A stretch of 64,000 bases of DNA from NCBI GenBank assembly GCA_963714455.1, contig CAVQON010000017.1, positions 248,001 through 312,000 of the forward strand. Direction: 5' to 3'. How positions within the stretch are numbered: the stretch's first letter is position 1; each line of letters opens with the position of its first letter. Positions 54,339 through 63,819 of the stretch are shown here, piece by piece. The translations under genes and the position numbers were made by a program. The stretch is from CAVQGZ01 sp963714455 (GTDB taxonomy: Bacteria > Actinomycetota > Actinomycetes > Jiangellales > Jiangellaceae). Under the pieces are notes generated by a model. That model was not told the origin of the DNA and ran no database searches. It worked only from the letters and a program-made list of their open reading frames with translations.

Positions 54339-56471
54339 ATGGCCCAGCAGTCCCCCGCGGAGCAGCGCGTGGAGCAGACAAGGTCGCAGCAGCGCGTGCT
54401 GATGGCGGCCAACCCCAACTACTTCGGCAACTTCCCGACCTCCGGGTTCAAGCCGGTCAAGGCGCTCTCGTCGGTCACCACCTACGAGGACCTCACCAGT
54501 GTCGGCTACAACCAGCACACCAAGCGGCTGTATGCGACCTTCGACATCAAGCACTCCACCGGGTACGCCGGTGACCTGTGCGACGACGGCTCGGACGAGT
54601 TCGTCCGCTTCTTCGTCGACCACGGCAGCGGATGGACCGACGTCGGCCTGGTGGCCACAGACGTGCACGACATCCCCGCCGGGCAGGACTGCGGCAGCAG
54701 CGACCACCACCCGCTCAGCTACTCCGTGGAGCTGCCGTACGCGCCGACGCGGCGCTGGTGCGTGACGCCTCAGCTGCCCCGCGTCCGCGCCATCTTGTCG
54801 TGGAACGTCGAACCACCCGCCGGCAACCCGACCTGGGTGCCCGTGTACGGCGCCGTCCGCGACTGCACCATCCAGATCGACAAGAGCTGGCTGCTCACCG
54901 ACTTCGTCGACGTGCTGACCAGCACGGTGAAGCTGCCGCCGGGGCTGCTGGAGTCGCTGCCCCCGGTGCTCCCGCCGCTGGCGGACGAGCCGGTGATCCC
55001 GGACCTGCCCGAACCCCCGTTCCCCGCGGTCGACCCGTCCTTGCAGACCGCGAAGCCTGCGCTGACGTTGGAGCAGCGCATCGCCTCCTACACCGACCGC
55101 CGCGGCGACGGGCCGGGACGGCTCACCGTGGAGCCCTCACGGTTCGCCTTCGCCGAGGTCACGTCACTGCAGACATCCGCAGCGATCAGCGTGACCGGCG
55201 CGAAGCAGCTGTCCAGCGCCCTGGCCCCGTTCGATATCGACATCACCAAGCTGGTGGCCGTCGTCGAGGACACCACCGGCAACATCGACTACGAGGAGCT
55301 CGAGGACGTCGGCCTCGACCAGCGGCGCAGCAAGCTCGTCGCCACCTACCGCGTCAAGAAGCAGTCCGGGTTCTCCGGCGGGCTGTGCACCAGCGGCAGC
55401 CTGGAGCACGTGTCGTTCTGGGCCGACTGGGCCGACACCTGCGACTGGGAGTACCTGGGCACCGTGTCGCTGCGCGCCTACGACCTCACCACGCTGCCCG
55501 ACGGCGGGCTGTGCTACAGCGCCGCGCTGCCGGTCGACGTCGAGGAGTTCCAGCGGCGCTGCTCCGACCCGCGGGTGGCGCGAGTACGCGCCGTGCTGTC
55601 GTGGAGCACGCCGCCGTCCTCCACCGACCCCGACGACGTCCCCACCTGGGGCAACCGGCTCGACGCGCACGTGCTGGTCCCGCGACTGGAGGGCGAGCCC
55701 GGACAGCTGTCCGTCGTGGGCGGCATCCACACCCGCGACATCAGCGACGTCACGGGCATGGCGTCGGCGTCGGCCAAGTTCGTCGACACCGGGACGACCG
55801 TGTACAGCCCGTCCGGGCAGGACGTGCCCTTCGGTGGGCTCATCGTGGTGCGCGGCCCGGCCATCACCGGCAAGCGCTACCGGCTGCAGGTGATCGACAG
55901 CAGCAGCGCGAGCCAGACCCTGACCGAGAAGATCTGGGTCACGCCGACGGTGGGCGCCTCGCAGTACCACACCGGCAGCGTGGACGGCTGGTTCGACTAC
56001 CTGTCCCACCAGGACAACTTCGCCGGCATCCTCGGCTACTACCGCTCGAGCGGCGAGGACACCGTCACGATCCAGCTGGAGGTCGAGGGCGAGGGCGTCG
56101 TCGACACCCAGCGGGTGCAGCTCGACAACACCTGGCCGCACGTCGCGGTCTCCATCACCGCACCCGTGGGGGACTGCGGCCTCATCACCCCCGGAGTCAC
56201 GCTGCAGGGTCTGGTCGAGGCGACCGACGTGCACATGGGCGCGTGGGAGGTCGAGATCGACGGCGGGCCTGCCGGCTTCGGTCCGGTCACCGTGCTCAGC
56301 GGCAACGCCGACACCGCTGTGGGCGGGACACCGTGGACCTTCGACACCACCGGGCTCGTCCAGTGCGGCTACGTGGTGCGAGTCGTCGCTCGCGACCGCG
56401 CGATCGTCGGCAGCATCTCCACCCAGCACTCGCGCTCGACTGACGTCGGCTTCTGCGTCCTGGAGGGCTGA
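54339..56471 (+). CDS. 710-residue protein with duplicated module
   Basis: Residues about 45-180 and 310-455 are homologous to each other. Both run from TYEDL/DYEEL through D-V-G-L, a Gly-Leu-Cys turn (AGDLCDDGSDEF / SGGLCTSGSLEH), a WTDVGLV/WEYLGTV strand and a final RVRAILSWNVEPP / RVRAVLSWSTPPS. Paired cysteines in each copy suggest disulfides, yet no signal peptide is present. A third part (about 470-710) resembles beta-sandwich domains with EGEGVVDTQRVQLDN. I do not recognise a family. AAGGAGG six bases before the ATG makes the start firm. It follows the large membrane hydrolase by about 200 bases and may be its partner. Confidence 0.75.
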   Translation: MAQQSPAEQRVEQTRSQQRVLMAANPNYFGNFPTSGFKPVKALSSVTTYEDLTSVGYNQHTKRLYATFDIKHSTGYAGDLCDDGSDEFVRFFVDHGSGWTDVGLVATDVHDIPAGQDCGSSDHHPLSYSVELPYAPTRRWCVTPQLPRVRAILSWNVEPPAGNPTWVPVYGAVRDCTIQIDKSWLLTDFVDVLTSTVKLPPGLLESLPPVLPPLADEPVIPDLPEPPFPAVDPSLQTAKPALTLEQRIASYTDRRGDGPGRLTVEPSRFAFAEVTSLQTSAAISVTGAKQLSSALAPFDIDITKLVAVVEDTTGNIDYEELEDVGLDQRRSKLVATYRVKKQSGFSGGLCTSGSLEHVSFWADWADTCDWEYLGTVSLRAYDLTTLPDGGLCYSAALPVDVEEFQRRCSDPRVARVRAVLSWSTPPSSTDPDDVPTWGNRLDAHVLVPRLEGEPGQLSVVGGIHTRDISDVTGMASASAKFVDTGTTVYSPSGQDVPFGGLIVVRGPAITGKRYRLQVIDSSSASQTLTEKIWVTPTVGASQYHTGSVDGWFDYLSHQDNFAGILGYYRSSGEDTVTIQLEVEGEGVVDTQRVQLDNTWPHVAVSITAPVGDCGLITPGVTLQGLVEATDVHMGAWEVEIDGGPAGFGPVTVLSGNADTAVGGTPWTFDTTGLVQCGYVVRVVARDRAIVGSISTQHSRSTDVGFCVLEG

Positions 56472-56482
56472 GCGTCGAACCA

Positions 56483-56532
56483 CCCGAGGGTGCTGTGCTC
56501 CCGGCCACCGCCGGCGGCACGGCACCCTCGGG
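56483..56532 (+). terminator. Terminator-like hairpin after the duplicated-module gene
   Basis: CCCGAGGGTGC pairs with GCACCCTCGGG around an inner CCGGC/GCCGG stem-loop. There is no T-run, so termination strength is uncertain. Confidence 0.55.
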
Positions 56533-56637
56533 CACGACCCAGGACGCAAGACTCACCCCCAGCAGGAATGGCCGATCGCGTCAGCCCGCGGGACGTACAG
56601 CTCCCGGACGTGTCTCTGCATCTGCGTACCGCAGCAA

Positions 56638-57286
56638 GTGATCATCGGGGTCGATCCCCACAAGTTGTCGGCCACGATCAAGGTCGTCCACGCGCACGAG
56701 GAACTCCTAGGGTCCGGACGGTTCACCACCGACCAGGCCGGCTACGCGGCGATGCGCCGGTACGCCAATACCTGGCCGGAGCGGGTGTGGGCGGTCGAGG
56801 GCGCGAACGGGGTTGGGCGTCCACTGGCTCAGCGTCTCCTCGAGGCCGGTGAGCGGATCGTGGATGTTCCCGCCAAGCTCGTCGCCCGCGCGAGGCTGCT
56901 CGATGTGGGGCACGGCCGCAAGACCGACGCCCATGATGCGCACTCGGTCGCGGTGGCCGCGGTCCGCGCCGGCAACCTGCGGGCGCTGAAGGTCGATGGG
57001 GAGCTGGAGGCGTTGCGGATGCTCGCCGACCGCCGCGAGGCGCTGTCGCGGCGTCGCGTGCAGACCGTGGACCGGCTCCAGGCGCTGCTGGCCGAACTCC
57101 TGCCGGGCCAGGCCAAGAAGGACATCACCACAGGTAAGGCCAAGGCCATGCTGGCCGGCGTCCGCCCGCGTGACATCGCGGGGAAGACCCGCCGCCGCAT
57201 CGCCGCCGACGACCTGTCCGAGTTGGTCGCGGTCGAGGCGAAGATGAAGAAGGCTGACGCCGAGCCCAAGGCGATGGTGCTGGCCC
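56638..57286 (+). pseudogene. Truncated IS110-family transposase
   Basis: The N-terminal 216 residues form a DEDD transposase domain: Asp6 in GVDPHK, Glu54 in AVEGANG, and Asp97 and Asp100 in KTDAHDAH. The protein then loses similarity after KAMVLAR, where the C-terminal serine-containing domain should begin. Without it the recombinase cannot work. The IS110 family carries a bridge RNA in its noncoding flank; the left flank here is only about 100 bases long. The start is GTG or ATC-adjacent, directly after a repeat-free spacer. Confidence 0.85.
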
Positions 57287-57846
57287 GCCATTCACGAAGC
57301 CGCCGTCAGTTCCAGCACGCTGGCCAACACCGCTGGTGTGGTCCTGGCCTCTGCTCAGACCAGCTCGAGACTGATCGGCACGGCGTGGCGGCTCCACGGA
57401 CGCCCCCCACACGCCGAGGAGGTCGCGCCATGGCCGACAGAGCCCGTGTTCACCGGTATGGATGCCCGGACCGGGCTTCAGGTGCGACGCACAGGCCGCC
57501 GAGTCAGCTCCCGCGATGAGATGAGATGGCCGCGTCGCCTCGTCTGTCAGAGTCCGAACTGGGCGCGCATGCATCGTCCCAGCGGAGCGTCGGGGACGTT
57601 GCCCTACCCGTTTGGATGAATGAATGGCGGGTCATGGACCAAGTCTCGGTGGGCCGGCTCCTCCGCCCGGCAGAAGCGGATGGCGAAGCGCTGTACGTAG
57701 CCCTTGGTCCCGGGCCAGAAGACGTTCGGATATGTCCTAACAGCGGGGGGATTGACGTGGACGCGGCGTAGGAGGAACGTCTGTGAAGAGCCCGGCGCTC
57801 GGAGTTGTATTGCGTCGTCAACTCCGACGGCGTTGAGGAGGGCATG
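57287..57846. other. Scrambled stretch between IS110 and the metalloprotease
   Basis: No intact gene. The sequence right after the IS110 break reads EAAVSSSTLANTAGVVLASAQ in one frame, perhaps a fragment of an unrelated gene. An 81-codon frame at 57526 has no ribosome binding site or family. The strong GAGGAGG ribosome binding site of the metalloprotease lies at its end. Confidence 0.45.
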
Positions 57847-59337
57847 ATGGCCGACTTTGCGCTTTGGAATCCCGGAGACCGTCCGAGGGTTTGGATCAAC
57901 TGGGACACGTTCACGGCCCAAGGCATTCCGAACTCCTGGAGGCAGCCGTTCCAGGAGGCGGTGATCAATGCCTACACTCGCTGGCAGATGTCGGCAGGTG
58001 TGGACTGCCGCTACCAGTTCTTCGGGTACACCACTCGGACCGAACCGGCCGATGGCGAAGTGCTCGTCACCATGAATGAGCGCCACTTCGACAGCACTCG
58101 AATCGCCTCGACATTTGGAAATTGGCGTAAGGCCAGCCTGGTCGTACACCGGAAGAACGGCTCGTCGCTGACCGACTGGAACTTCGTGCCCTGGAACGCT
58201 GACCCCGGCGAGATCGACTTGCAGGGCGTGCTCACCCATGAGTTCGGGCACTGCTATTGGCTCGACCACACCTCGTCGGCCACCGAGACGATGAATGGCG
58301 GCTACGAGTACCACCGGCAGAGGTTCGGCCCGTGGTCGGGCGACGTGGCTCGGGTGAAGGCAGTCTTCCGAGATTTCGACCGGAACCGGTTGCGCGAGTT
58401 CGCCTCCACCGACGCGGGAGCCACATGGGTTTCGATCCCAACGCAGATCACCGACTACAACCATTACCAGGCGCGCACCTGCCTGGCGCCCGGCGTGACG
58501 GCGATCGGCACGAGCGGGCTGTATGACCTGGCCTGGTCACACCCCAACCGCATCCCCACCTGGCTCCGTAACGACGGGTCGAGCTTCCTGTTCGCCAACT
58601 GGCGCTACTACGGGGGCGAGCGCGCGGTCCACGGGCACAGTCTGGCGAGCTCCTCCGACGGCACGCAGCTCTGGTGCTGGGTGGATGGCGACGACAACGG
58701 CACCATCAAGATCGTGCGCAGCACCGACGCGGGCGGCAACTGGTCGTGGGCCGGCGCCCCGGCCGGAGCCAACACCTACGGCCAGCCAGGGCTCGCGGTG
58801 ACCGCTGTGGGTGGGGTGCGCACTTGGGTGCTCGTGTGGGCGCACTTCGACCGGGCTGACCACGCCGGGTCCGGCCACCTGCACGCGAGCATCTCCACCA
58901 ACGATGGGTGGTCGTGGTCTACACCGACGGTGCTGGACGACTTCTACAAGTCTCTCTCCGGGGTAGCGGTCGCCGCGGCGCCCAACAACCGGGTGATGGT
59001 GGGGTTCGCCTGGGCTCCGCATTCGGCGTACGGGATGAATGCCCTCAGGACGCTGCACTGCACTGTCTCCGGAGGAGAGTTGTCGGGAAGCAGGGTCGGG
59101 TACACCAGCGAGGCGAGTCGCGCGCAGCCCTCGTTGTCCTACGACTCGGGCTCGGGACAGTTCGTGCTGGCCTTCCGGGAGCAGAACTTCTTGACGTCGT
59201 TGCGTGTGACCCGCAAGGACTGGAACGCGTCGACCTGGCCGGCGGCGGCTCAATTGGCAGGTACAACCACGAGCACCGCGCCCGCACTGGCGGCCGCACC
59301 CTCGGGCCGCCACGTCCTGTGGTACGGAGGAGAATGA
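57847..59337 (+). CDS. Matrixin-like metalloprotease with Asp-box repeats
   Basis: This 496-residue protein has a metzincin core in its first 170 residues: HEFGHCYWLDH with zinc ligands His131, His135 and His141 and Glu132, followed by a Met-turn (ETMNGG, Met149). The Gly usual at the third position after HExxH is Trp here. The C-terminal 300 residues carry Asp-box (BNR) motifs STDAGATW, STDAGGNWSW and STNDGWSW, the turn signature of sialidase-like beta-propellers. No signal peptide is present, which is unusual for this class. GAGGAGG five bases upstream supports ATG 57847. The next gene begins one base after the stop, so they are coupled. Confidence 0.85.
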   Translation: MADFALWNPGDRPRVWINWDTFTAQGIPNSWRQPFQEAVINAYTRWQMSAGVDCRYQFFGYTTRTEPADGEVLVTMNERHFDSTRIASTFGNWRKASLVVHRKNGSSLTDWNFVPWNADPGEIDLQGVLTHEFGHCYWLDHTSSATETMNGGYEYHRQRFGPWSGDVARVKAVFRDFDRNRLREFASTDAGATWVSIPTQITDYNHYQARTCLAPGVTAIGTSGLYDLAWSHPNRIPTWLRNDGSSFLFANWRYYGGERAVHGHSLASSSDGTQLWCWVDGDDNGTIKIVRSTDAGGNWSWAGAPAGANTYGQPGLAVTAVGGVRTWVLVWAHFDRADHAGSGHLHASISTNDGWSWSTPTVLDDFYKSLSGVAVAAAPNNRVMVGFAWAPHSAYGMNALRTLHCTVSGGELSGSRVGYTSEASRAQPSLSYDSGSGQFVLAFREQNFLTSLRVTRKDWNASTWPAAAQLAGTTTSTAPALAAAPSGRHVLWYGGE

Positions 59338-59338
59338 A

Positions 59339-59968
59339 ATGACGACGTACGGACCCACTTCTTTGACGCTGGCCGAGCGGCTGGCAGCAACCGACCTGGT
59401 TGCCAGGATCGCCGACGTCGAGCTGATCCGAACCGAGGACGACCCGGCCAGCGAGCACGGCCGAGAGCTCGGGGCGTTCCGGCTCAATATCGCCGAGGTG
59501 ATCGACGGCGAACCGCGGGAGACGGTGGACATCACCGTCGCGAGACGCCGGGACGATGACTGGCCGCTGCCCGAGAAGGGCGAGTTCCTCGCGCTGGTGC
59601 GACTGGACGAGAGCGGCCGGTCCGGTCAACTCGTGCACGAGAGCGCGTTCCCGGTCAGCCGCGACAGCGTCCAGGTGGACGTCACGCGCGGTCTGGGCGG
59701 CGAACGAGTCCGTCCCGAGCGCGTGAGCCTCACAGCACTCCGCGACCTGCTCGGCGAGCGCGCGGACCTGCTCCGGCAACGGGACTCCCAGATGGACGAG
59801 CGGGAGCGGTCCGCCTTCACGCCGGAGCACCAGGTGCCCAATGAAATGCCGGACACGCATGGACTGCGCGACTGGCTGGACGTCAGCCACGGCGAGGGCG
59901 GTCGCTCCGACGAGCCGCTGCGGGCTCCGCGGTCGCAGCGGCCGCCTGACCCGAAGGTCGATGAGTAA
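59339..59968 (+). CDS. Partner protein of the metalloprotease, unknown
   Basis: A 209-residue protein starts one base after the metalloprotease stop, with GGAGGAG seven bases before the ATG. Its first 110 residues have the strand pattern of small OB-fold or TIMP/NTR-like domains (TDLVARIADVELI, GAFRLNIAEVIDGEP, VDITVARR, GEFLALVRL, then SAFPVSRDSVQVDV). The rest is polar and Arg/Glu-rich with predicted disorder. It has no cysteines and no signal peptide. The tight coupling suggests an inhibitor, chaperone or immunity partner, but this is inference from position and fold pattern only. Confidence 0.6.
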   Translation: MTTYGPTSLTLAERLAATDLVARIADVELIRTEDDPASEHGRELGAFRLNIAEVIDGEPRETVDITVARRRDDDWPLPEKGEFLALVRLDESGRSGQLVHESAFPVSRDSVQVDVTRGLGGERVRPERVSLTALRDLLGERADLLRQRDSQMDERERSAFTPEHQVPNEMPDTHGLRDWLDVSHGEGGRSDEPLRAPRSQRPPDPKVDE

Positions 59969-60135
59969 CTCGACGCATCCCTGAGTTGGTCGTGACGGCG
60001 TTCGCACCGGGTAGCCGTCGGTGCCAAACTCGAGCACGTACAGGTCCAAAGGTCACTGCCAACTCATTGCTCACCGGAACGGTCTCCACGAGAAATCGCC
60101 GCATGGTGGACCCGGACCTCGCATCGACATGTGAG

Positions 60136-60955
60136 GGCTCTGCTGCATTGGTCGATCGCAGGGCGTGTGGGCTCGCGGGGACATGGGGGTCGCGGTCAGA
60201 TCAGTGCCTGGAGATCGTCGAAGGCGGTGGCCAACCGCAGCGAAGGTGTCGCCTCGGTTGCGAGTTCGTAGTGGCCGCGGCGCGGGTTCTGCACCAAGGC
60301 GTGACCGCGGATCAGCACGCTCGGCGTCCGGTCGCTCGCAGACCGCGCATCGGTCGTAGCCGGGCCTTGAGCCGCCCGTGATCGCATTCCACCCGGTTGG
60401 TGGCGCACTGCTCGGTGGTGTGCAGCGCCGCTGGAAGCAGGTCGTCGATCACGTGCGCCAGGGGTGCGGCTCGGTCGGTGACCACCTCGGCCGGCTCAGG
60501 CTGGTGTGCCACTGATGCGGTGAAGAACGTGCGGGCCGCGGTGATGTCGCGGTGCTTCGACACGTAGACGTCGATGACCTGGCCGTGCTGGTCCACCGCC
60601 CGATACACGTAGCGCCACGCCCCGGCGACCTTGACGTAGGTCTCGTCGACGAACCAGCGATCACCGGCGACGTGCCAGCTCGGTCGGGCTGCCTCGATCA
60701 GCTCCGGGGTGAAGCGCTGAACCCATCGATACAGGGTCACGTGATCGACGTCGATGCCGCGCTGTGCCAGCAGCTCCTCGAGGTCCCGGTAGGACCGTCC
60801 GTAGCGCAGGTACCAGCGCACCGCCAGCACGATCACCTCCGGTGGGAAGCGGAAGCCAGTGAACGAGGACGGCCGAGCGGACGGGCCAAGACGGGCTGGA
60901 CGCTTCACCGCGCCGTACGCACCGCCCTGACACGATGAGTCAACGCAGAAGTGCC
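60136..60955 (-). mobile_element. IS6-family insertion sequence
   Basis: Terminal inverted repeats GGCTCTGCTGCATTG (60136) and, inverted, GGCACTTCTGCGTTG (60955) bound an 820-base unit, the usual size for IS6. The right end abuts a lipoprotein relic. No 8-base target duplication is seen at the edges. The transposase inside is broken. Confidence 0.88.
60196..60908 (-). pseudogene. IS6-family transposase with a frameshift
   Basis: The product shows SSFTGFRFPPEVIVLAVRWYL, RWFVDETYVKVAG, VVTDRA and RVECDHGRLK, giving the DDE triad with the final Glu. After RPMRGLR the frame is lost, and the C-terminal part (SVLIRGHALVQNPRRGHYEL, ending DDLQALI) continues in another frame near 60,345. Such a break leaves no full-length enzyme. 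The start is taken at the GTG at 60908, just inside the inverted repeat. Confidence 0.85.
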
Positions 60956-61300
60956 CGCCAGCGCGACCGCGCCCGGGTTGAACTGGGCGCTGCCGTCGTC
61001 GCTGCCCTGGGTGACTCGACAATGTCGGGTCTGTCGGTGCTGACCTTCGTGTTCGCTGGATCGCGCTGGTTGAACACGATGGTCGCGCCCACCGACGCGG
61101 TGGCCTCGGCCTGGCCCGGCTCGACGATGACCGGTGCCGGGAGCCCCGGCCGTGCCGGATGGTGCTCCCGTGGACGCCGCCGGGCTGCCCGCCGGCTACG
61201 CGGGCTCGTCGGACGAGCAGCCAGGCAGCGCAGCCAGATCCAGCACCGCGACCGCTGCGAAGGCTGCAGTGCCGCGGGACGAGGTTCCGCGGATGTCCAT
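60956..61300 (-). pseudogene. Lipoprotein relic cut by IS6
   Basis: On the minus strand ATG at 61300, with AGGAG upstream, encodes a lipoprotein signal (AAVAVLDLAALPGC) that then hits a stop. Further pieces are readable in other frames: VIVEPGQAEATASVGATIVF, then DPANTKVSTDRPD, then GSDDGSAQFNPGAVALAG. At least two frameshifts are needed, and the coding part ends at the IS6 border. It looks like a surface lipoprotein with an Ig-like or protease-inhibitor-like beta domain before decay. Confidence 0.65.
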
Positions 61301-61809
61301 GGTGGTCTCCTACCCGGCTCCGAGGCGCCCGTCCGGGGCCAGCGCCTCTATCATCCGCCCGTCCACAGCGGCACGCGTCACCGGGCCGGGTGAACCTGGG
61401 TCCGGGATCCTCGCGCACGACCTGCAGCTACCGGACGGCAGTCACGCGGTTGCTGACGGATAGTTGCAGGGCGAGCCCCGCGGATGGGCATGCCGAAGCA
61501 GGCGAGGGTGGACCGGGGACGAGTTGGGGCTTCGCACCTCCCGATGTGTTGACCCCGACATTGAGGCGTGCACGTTCCGGCGCGTCCCTCGACCACGTCG
61601 AGGTTGTCGCCGTCGCGGATCTGGACGTCACCGTCGCCGACTGGCTGTTCGAGGCGGCGGTCGGGTGAGCAGCCCTCGTCACGATCGGTGAGGACGCCCG
61701 TCGTAGCGGAGGCTGAGACGCCAGACAGCGACGCCGGGGCCGTCTTTCGGCCCTGGTGCGCTCCGGCGTCCGCTGGTGCCATAGATAGGGACAGCAGGGA
61801 GGTGTCGTC
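61301..61809. other. Gene-free stretch
   Basis: No supported gene. A short readable piece near 61580 (LDHVEVVAVADLDVTVADWLF) may be a fragment. The AGGGAGG ribosome binding site of the next gene lies at its end. Confidence 0.4.
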
Positions 61810-62811
61810 ATGACTGTGCTGCACCACCCGCCGCGATCCGGTTCGGCGTCGCCGTCGCTCACCGAGCGCTACCTGGAGGTTGTCGCTCACGATGTGCCCA
61901 GGCAGCGCCGGGACGAGGTGACCGCTCGGGTACGGGCGACGATCGAGTCGGACGTCGGCAGGCGGGTGACCGAAGGCGTGCCCCCAGCGGACGCGGAGTG
62001 GCAGAGCCTCGCCAAGCTGGGCGACCCGAAGCGGGTCGCCGACGCCGAGGCCGGACCTCGATGGTTGATAGGTCCTCGCCTCTACCCCGACTACGTGCGG
62101 GTGCTGCGCACCGTCGCGGTGATCGTGCTGCCGCTGGTCGCGGCCCTGGTGGCGCTGGGCAGCGGCCTGGCCGGCGAGAACCCACTCGAGGTGCTGGCCT
62201 CAGCACTGAGCGCCGTGGTCGGCGCGGCCGTCCAGGTGGCGTTCTGGATCACGATCGTGTTCGCGGTCCTCGATCGGCGGGGCGTAGTGCTGGGCGGCGC
62301 CGAGGACGTGTGGTCACCGGCAGACCTGCCCGCCGCCGCGCAGACCGGTGTCACGCTCGGCGAGACGATCACCGGCATCGCCATCCAGGTGCTGCTCATC
62401 GGTGTCGTGCTGTGGCCGTGGGAGTACTGGCCCAGCGCTGACGCTGACCCGGTCCCGGTGCTCAACCAGGATCTGTGGCCCGCGGTCACCGCGCTGCTCG
62501 TGGCGGTGCTCGTCGCGGGCATCGTGCTGGCGGGTGTCACCTACTGGGTCGGACACTGGACGGCGGGTCTGGCCGCGGTGAACACCGTGCTCGACGTCGT
62601 CTTCGCCGGTGTGGTCATCTGGCTGGTGGCGACAGGTCGCCTGGTCGACCCGGCGTTCGTGGATGCGCTGGGTGGCAGCCCGGTGCTGGACCCAGGTCAG
62701 GCCGAGCAGGCCGTGAACGCCTTCAGTGTGCTCATCGGCTCGGCCGTCGGGTTCGGCTGTGCGGTGGACCTGCTCGACGGCTGGCGCCAGGCGCTGCGCC
62801 CCCGCGGATAG
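61810..62811 (+). CDS. HAAS-domain membrane protein
   Basis: The 333-residue protein has an N-terminal HAAS-type cytoplasmic domain (about residues 15-80: TERYLEVVAHDVP, ESDVGRRV, LAKLGDPKRVA), then six or so membrane helices. HAAS proteins are usually found with PadR regulators or sigma/anti-sigma pairs and are thought to sense the membrane. No PadR gene is seen upstream in this window. GGGAGG lies seven bases before the ATG. Beyond the domain pattern nothing fixes the function. Confidence 0.75.
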   Translation: MTVLHHPPRSGSASPSLTERYLEVVAHDVPRQRRDEVTARVRATIESDVGRRVTEGVPPADAEWQSLAKLGDPKRVADAEAGPRWLIGPRLYPDYVRVLRTVAVIVLPLVAALVALGSGLAGENPLEVLASALSAVVGAAVQVAFWITIVFAVLDRRGVVLGGAEDVWSPADLPAAAQTGVTLGETITGIAIQVLLIGVVLWPWEYWPSADADPVPVLNQDLWPAVTALLVAVLVAGIVLAGVTYWVGHWTAGLAAVNTVLDVVFAGVVIWLVATGRLVDPAFVDALGGSPVLDPGQAEQAVNAFSVLIGSAVGFGCAVDLLDGWRQALRPRG

Positions 62812-62875
62812 TGCTCGTGCGCCTACGGTGACGATGGACTCTGGCAGGGGTGCTCGATCCGCGCCAGGCTCAGGT

Positions 62876-63290
62876 GTGAGACGGCTTCTTGTCGGTGTGC
62901 TCCTCGCCGTGATGACGGTGTTGGGTGCGTGCGGGGGCGGCGACGTCACTGCTGTACCGACCGCGCTGCCCAGGCCCACGTCGTCACCGGAGTCGTTCGC
63001 CTCGTTGACACCGCCGAGGCCCCCGAGCCCGCCGACCACCCCGTCCCCGGCCGAGTCGGCACCGGCGCCACCGACGCCCGCGACGACACCGGCGCCCCCG
63101 GCGCCGGACGAACCCTCGTCGGCACTGCCCGCACCCCTGCTGGGTACGGACTGGACCCGCATCCCCACCAACGAGAAGGTCGTGGCTTGACCTTCGACGC
63201 CGGGGGCGATCCGGCCGGGCTGCCATCCATCGTGGCCACGTTGCGGGAGACCGGGACGCCGGGCACGTTCTTCCTCACCGGTCGGGCTCC
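62876..63290 (+). pseudogene. Polysaccharide deacetylase lipoprotein relic
   Basis: A lipoprotein signal (LLVGVLLAVMTVLGAC) is followed by a long Pro/Ala/Thr-rich linker, then TRIPTNEKVVA. At 63,190 a missing base breaks the frame; the next frame gives LTFDAGG and TPGTFFLTG, the first NodB motifs of a polysaccharide deacetylase. The metal-binding and catalytic remainder is absent. A decayed peptidoglycan- or chitin-modifying surface enzyme is the best reading. Confidence 0.75.
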
Positions 63291-63552
63291 AAACTCGAAC
63301 CGCGAGCCATCGACCACGAGGTCGGGTAACAGGTATGCCACCGCGCTGAGCCAGCGACCGCGGCAGGCCGCGCTGCTCGTCAGTGAGCACACCCTGTTTC
63401 CGGTGCTGATGCCACCCCTCCCACGGCCACCATCAACAACCCGTTCCCGTAGGTAGCCCTATCTGGGCGGTGGGACGCAGGTATTTAGCGCCTCAGAAGA
63501 CCCGCCGCGAACGCCCTCAACTCGGCATGGGCGGGTGTCGATCAGTCGAGGG

Positions 63553-63819
63553 TTACCGGTCGTAGACCTCGCGGCGGTGCCCGACCGTGACGACGACGAT
63601 CAGCAGCACGTCGTCGGCGATGGTGTAGATGATCCGGTAGTCCCCGACTCGCACACGCCGTCCTTCGCGACCCTTGAGCTGGCGCGAAGCCGGGGGTCGA
63701 GGCTCGGAGGCCAGTAGCGCGATGGCGCCATGGATCCGCTCGCGCATCTGCGGGTCGATCTTCCGCAGCGCCCGCACGGCCGCCGGGCGTAGTTCGACCC
63801 GGTAGCGGGCTACTGCCAC
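63553..63819 (-). CDS. RelE/ParE-family toxin
   Basis: This 88-residue protein has the RelE fold pattern: YRVELRPAAVRALRKIDPQ at the start and GREGRRVRVGDYRIIYTI and VTVGHRREVYDR at the end, with the Arg/Tyr/Lys pair used to cut mRNA at the ribosome. Its GTG start overlaps the antitoxin stop by about 10 bases, so the antitoxin is translated first. As usual for such modules the toxin is the downstream gene. It may be active or inactivated; all core residues seem present. Confidence 0.9.
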   Translation of the reverse strand: MAVARYRVELRPAAVRALRKIDPQMRERIHGAIALLASEPRPPASRQLKGREGRRVRVGDYRIIYTIADDVLLIVVVTVGHRREVYDR

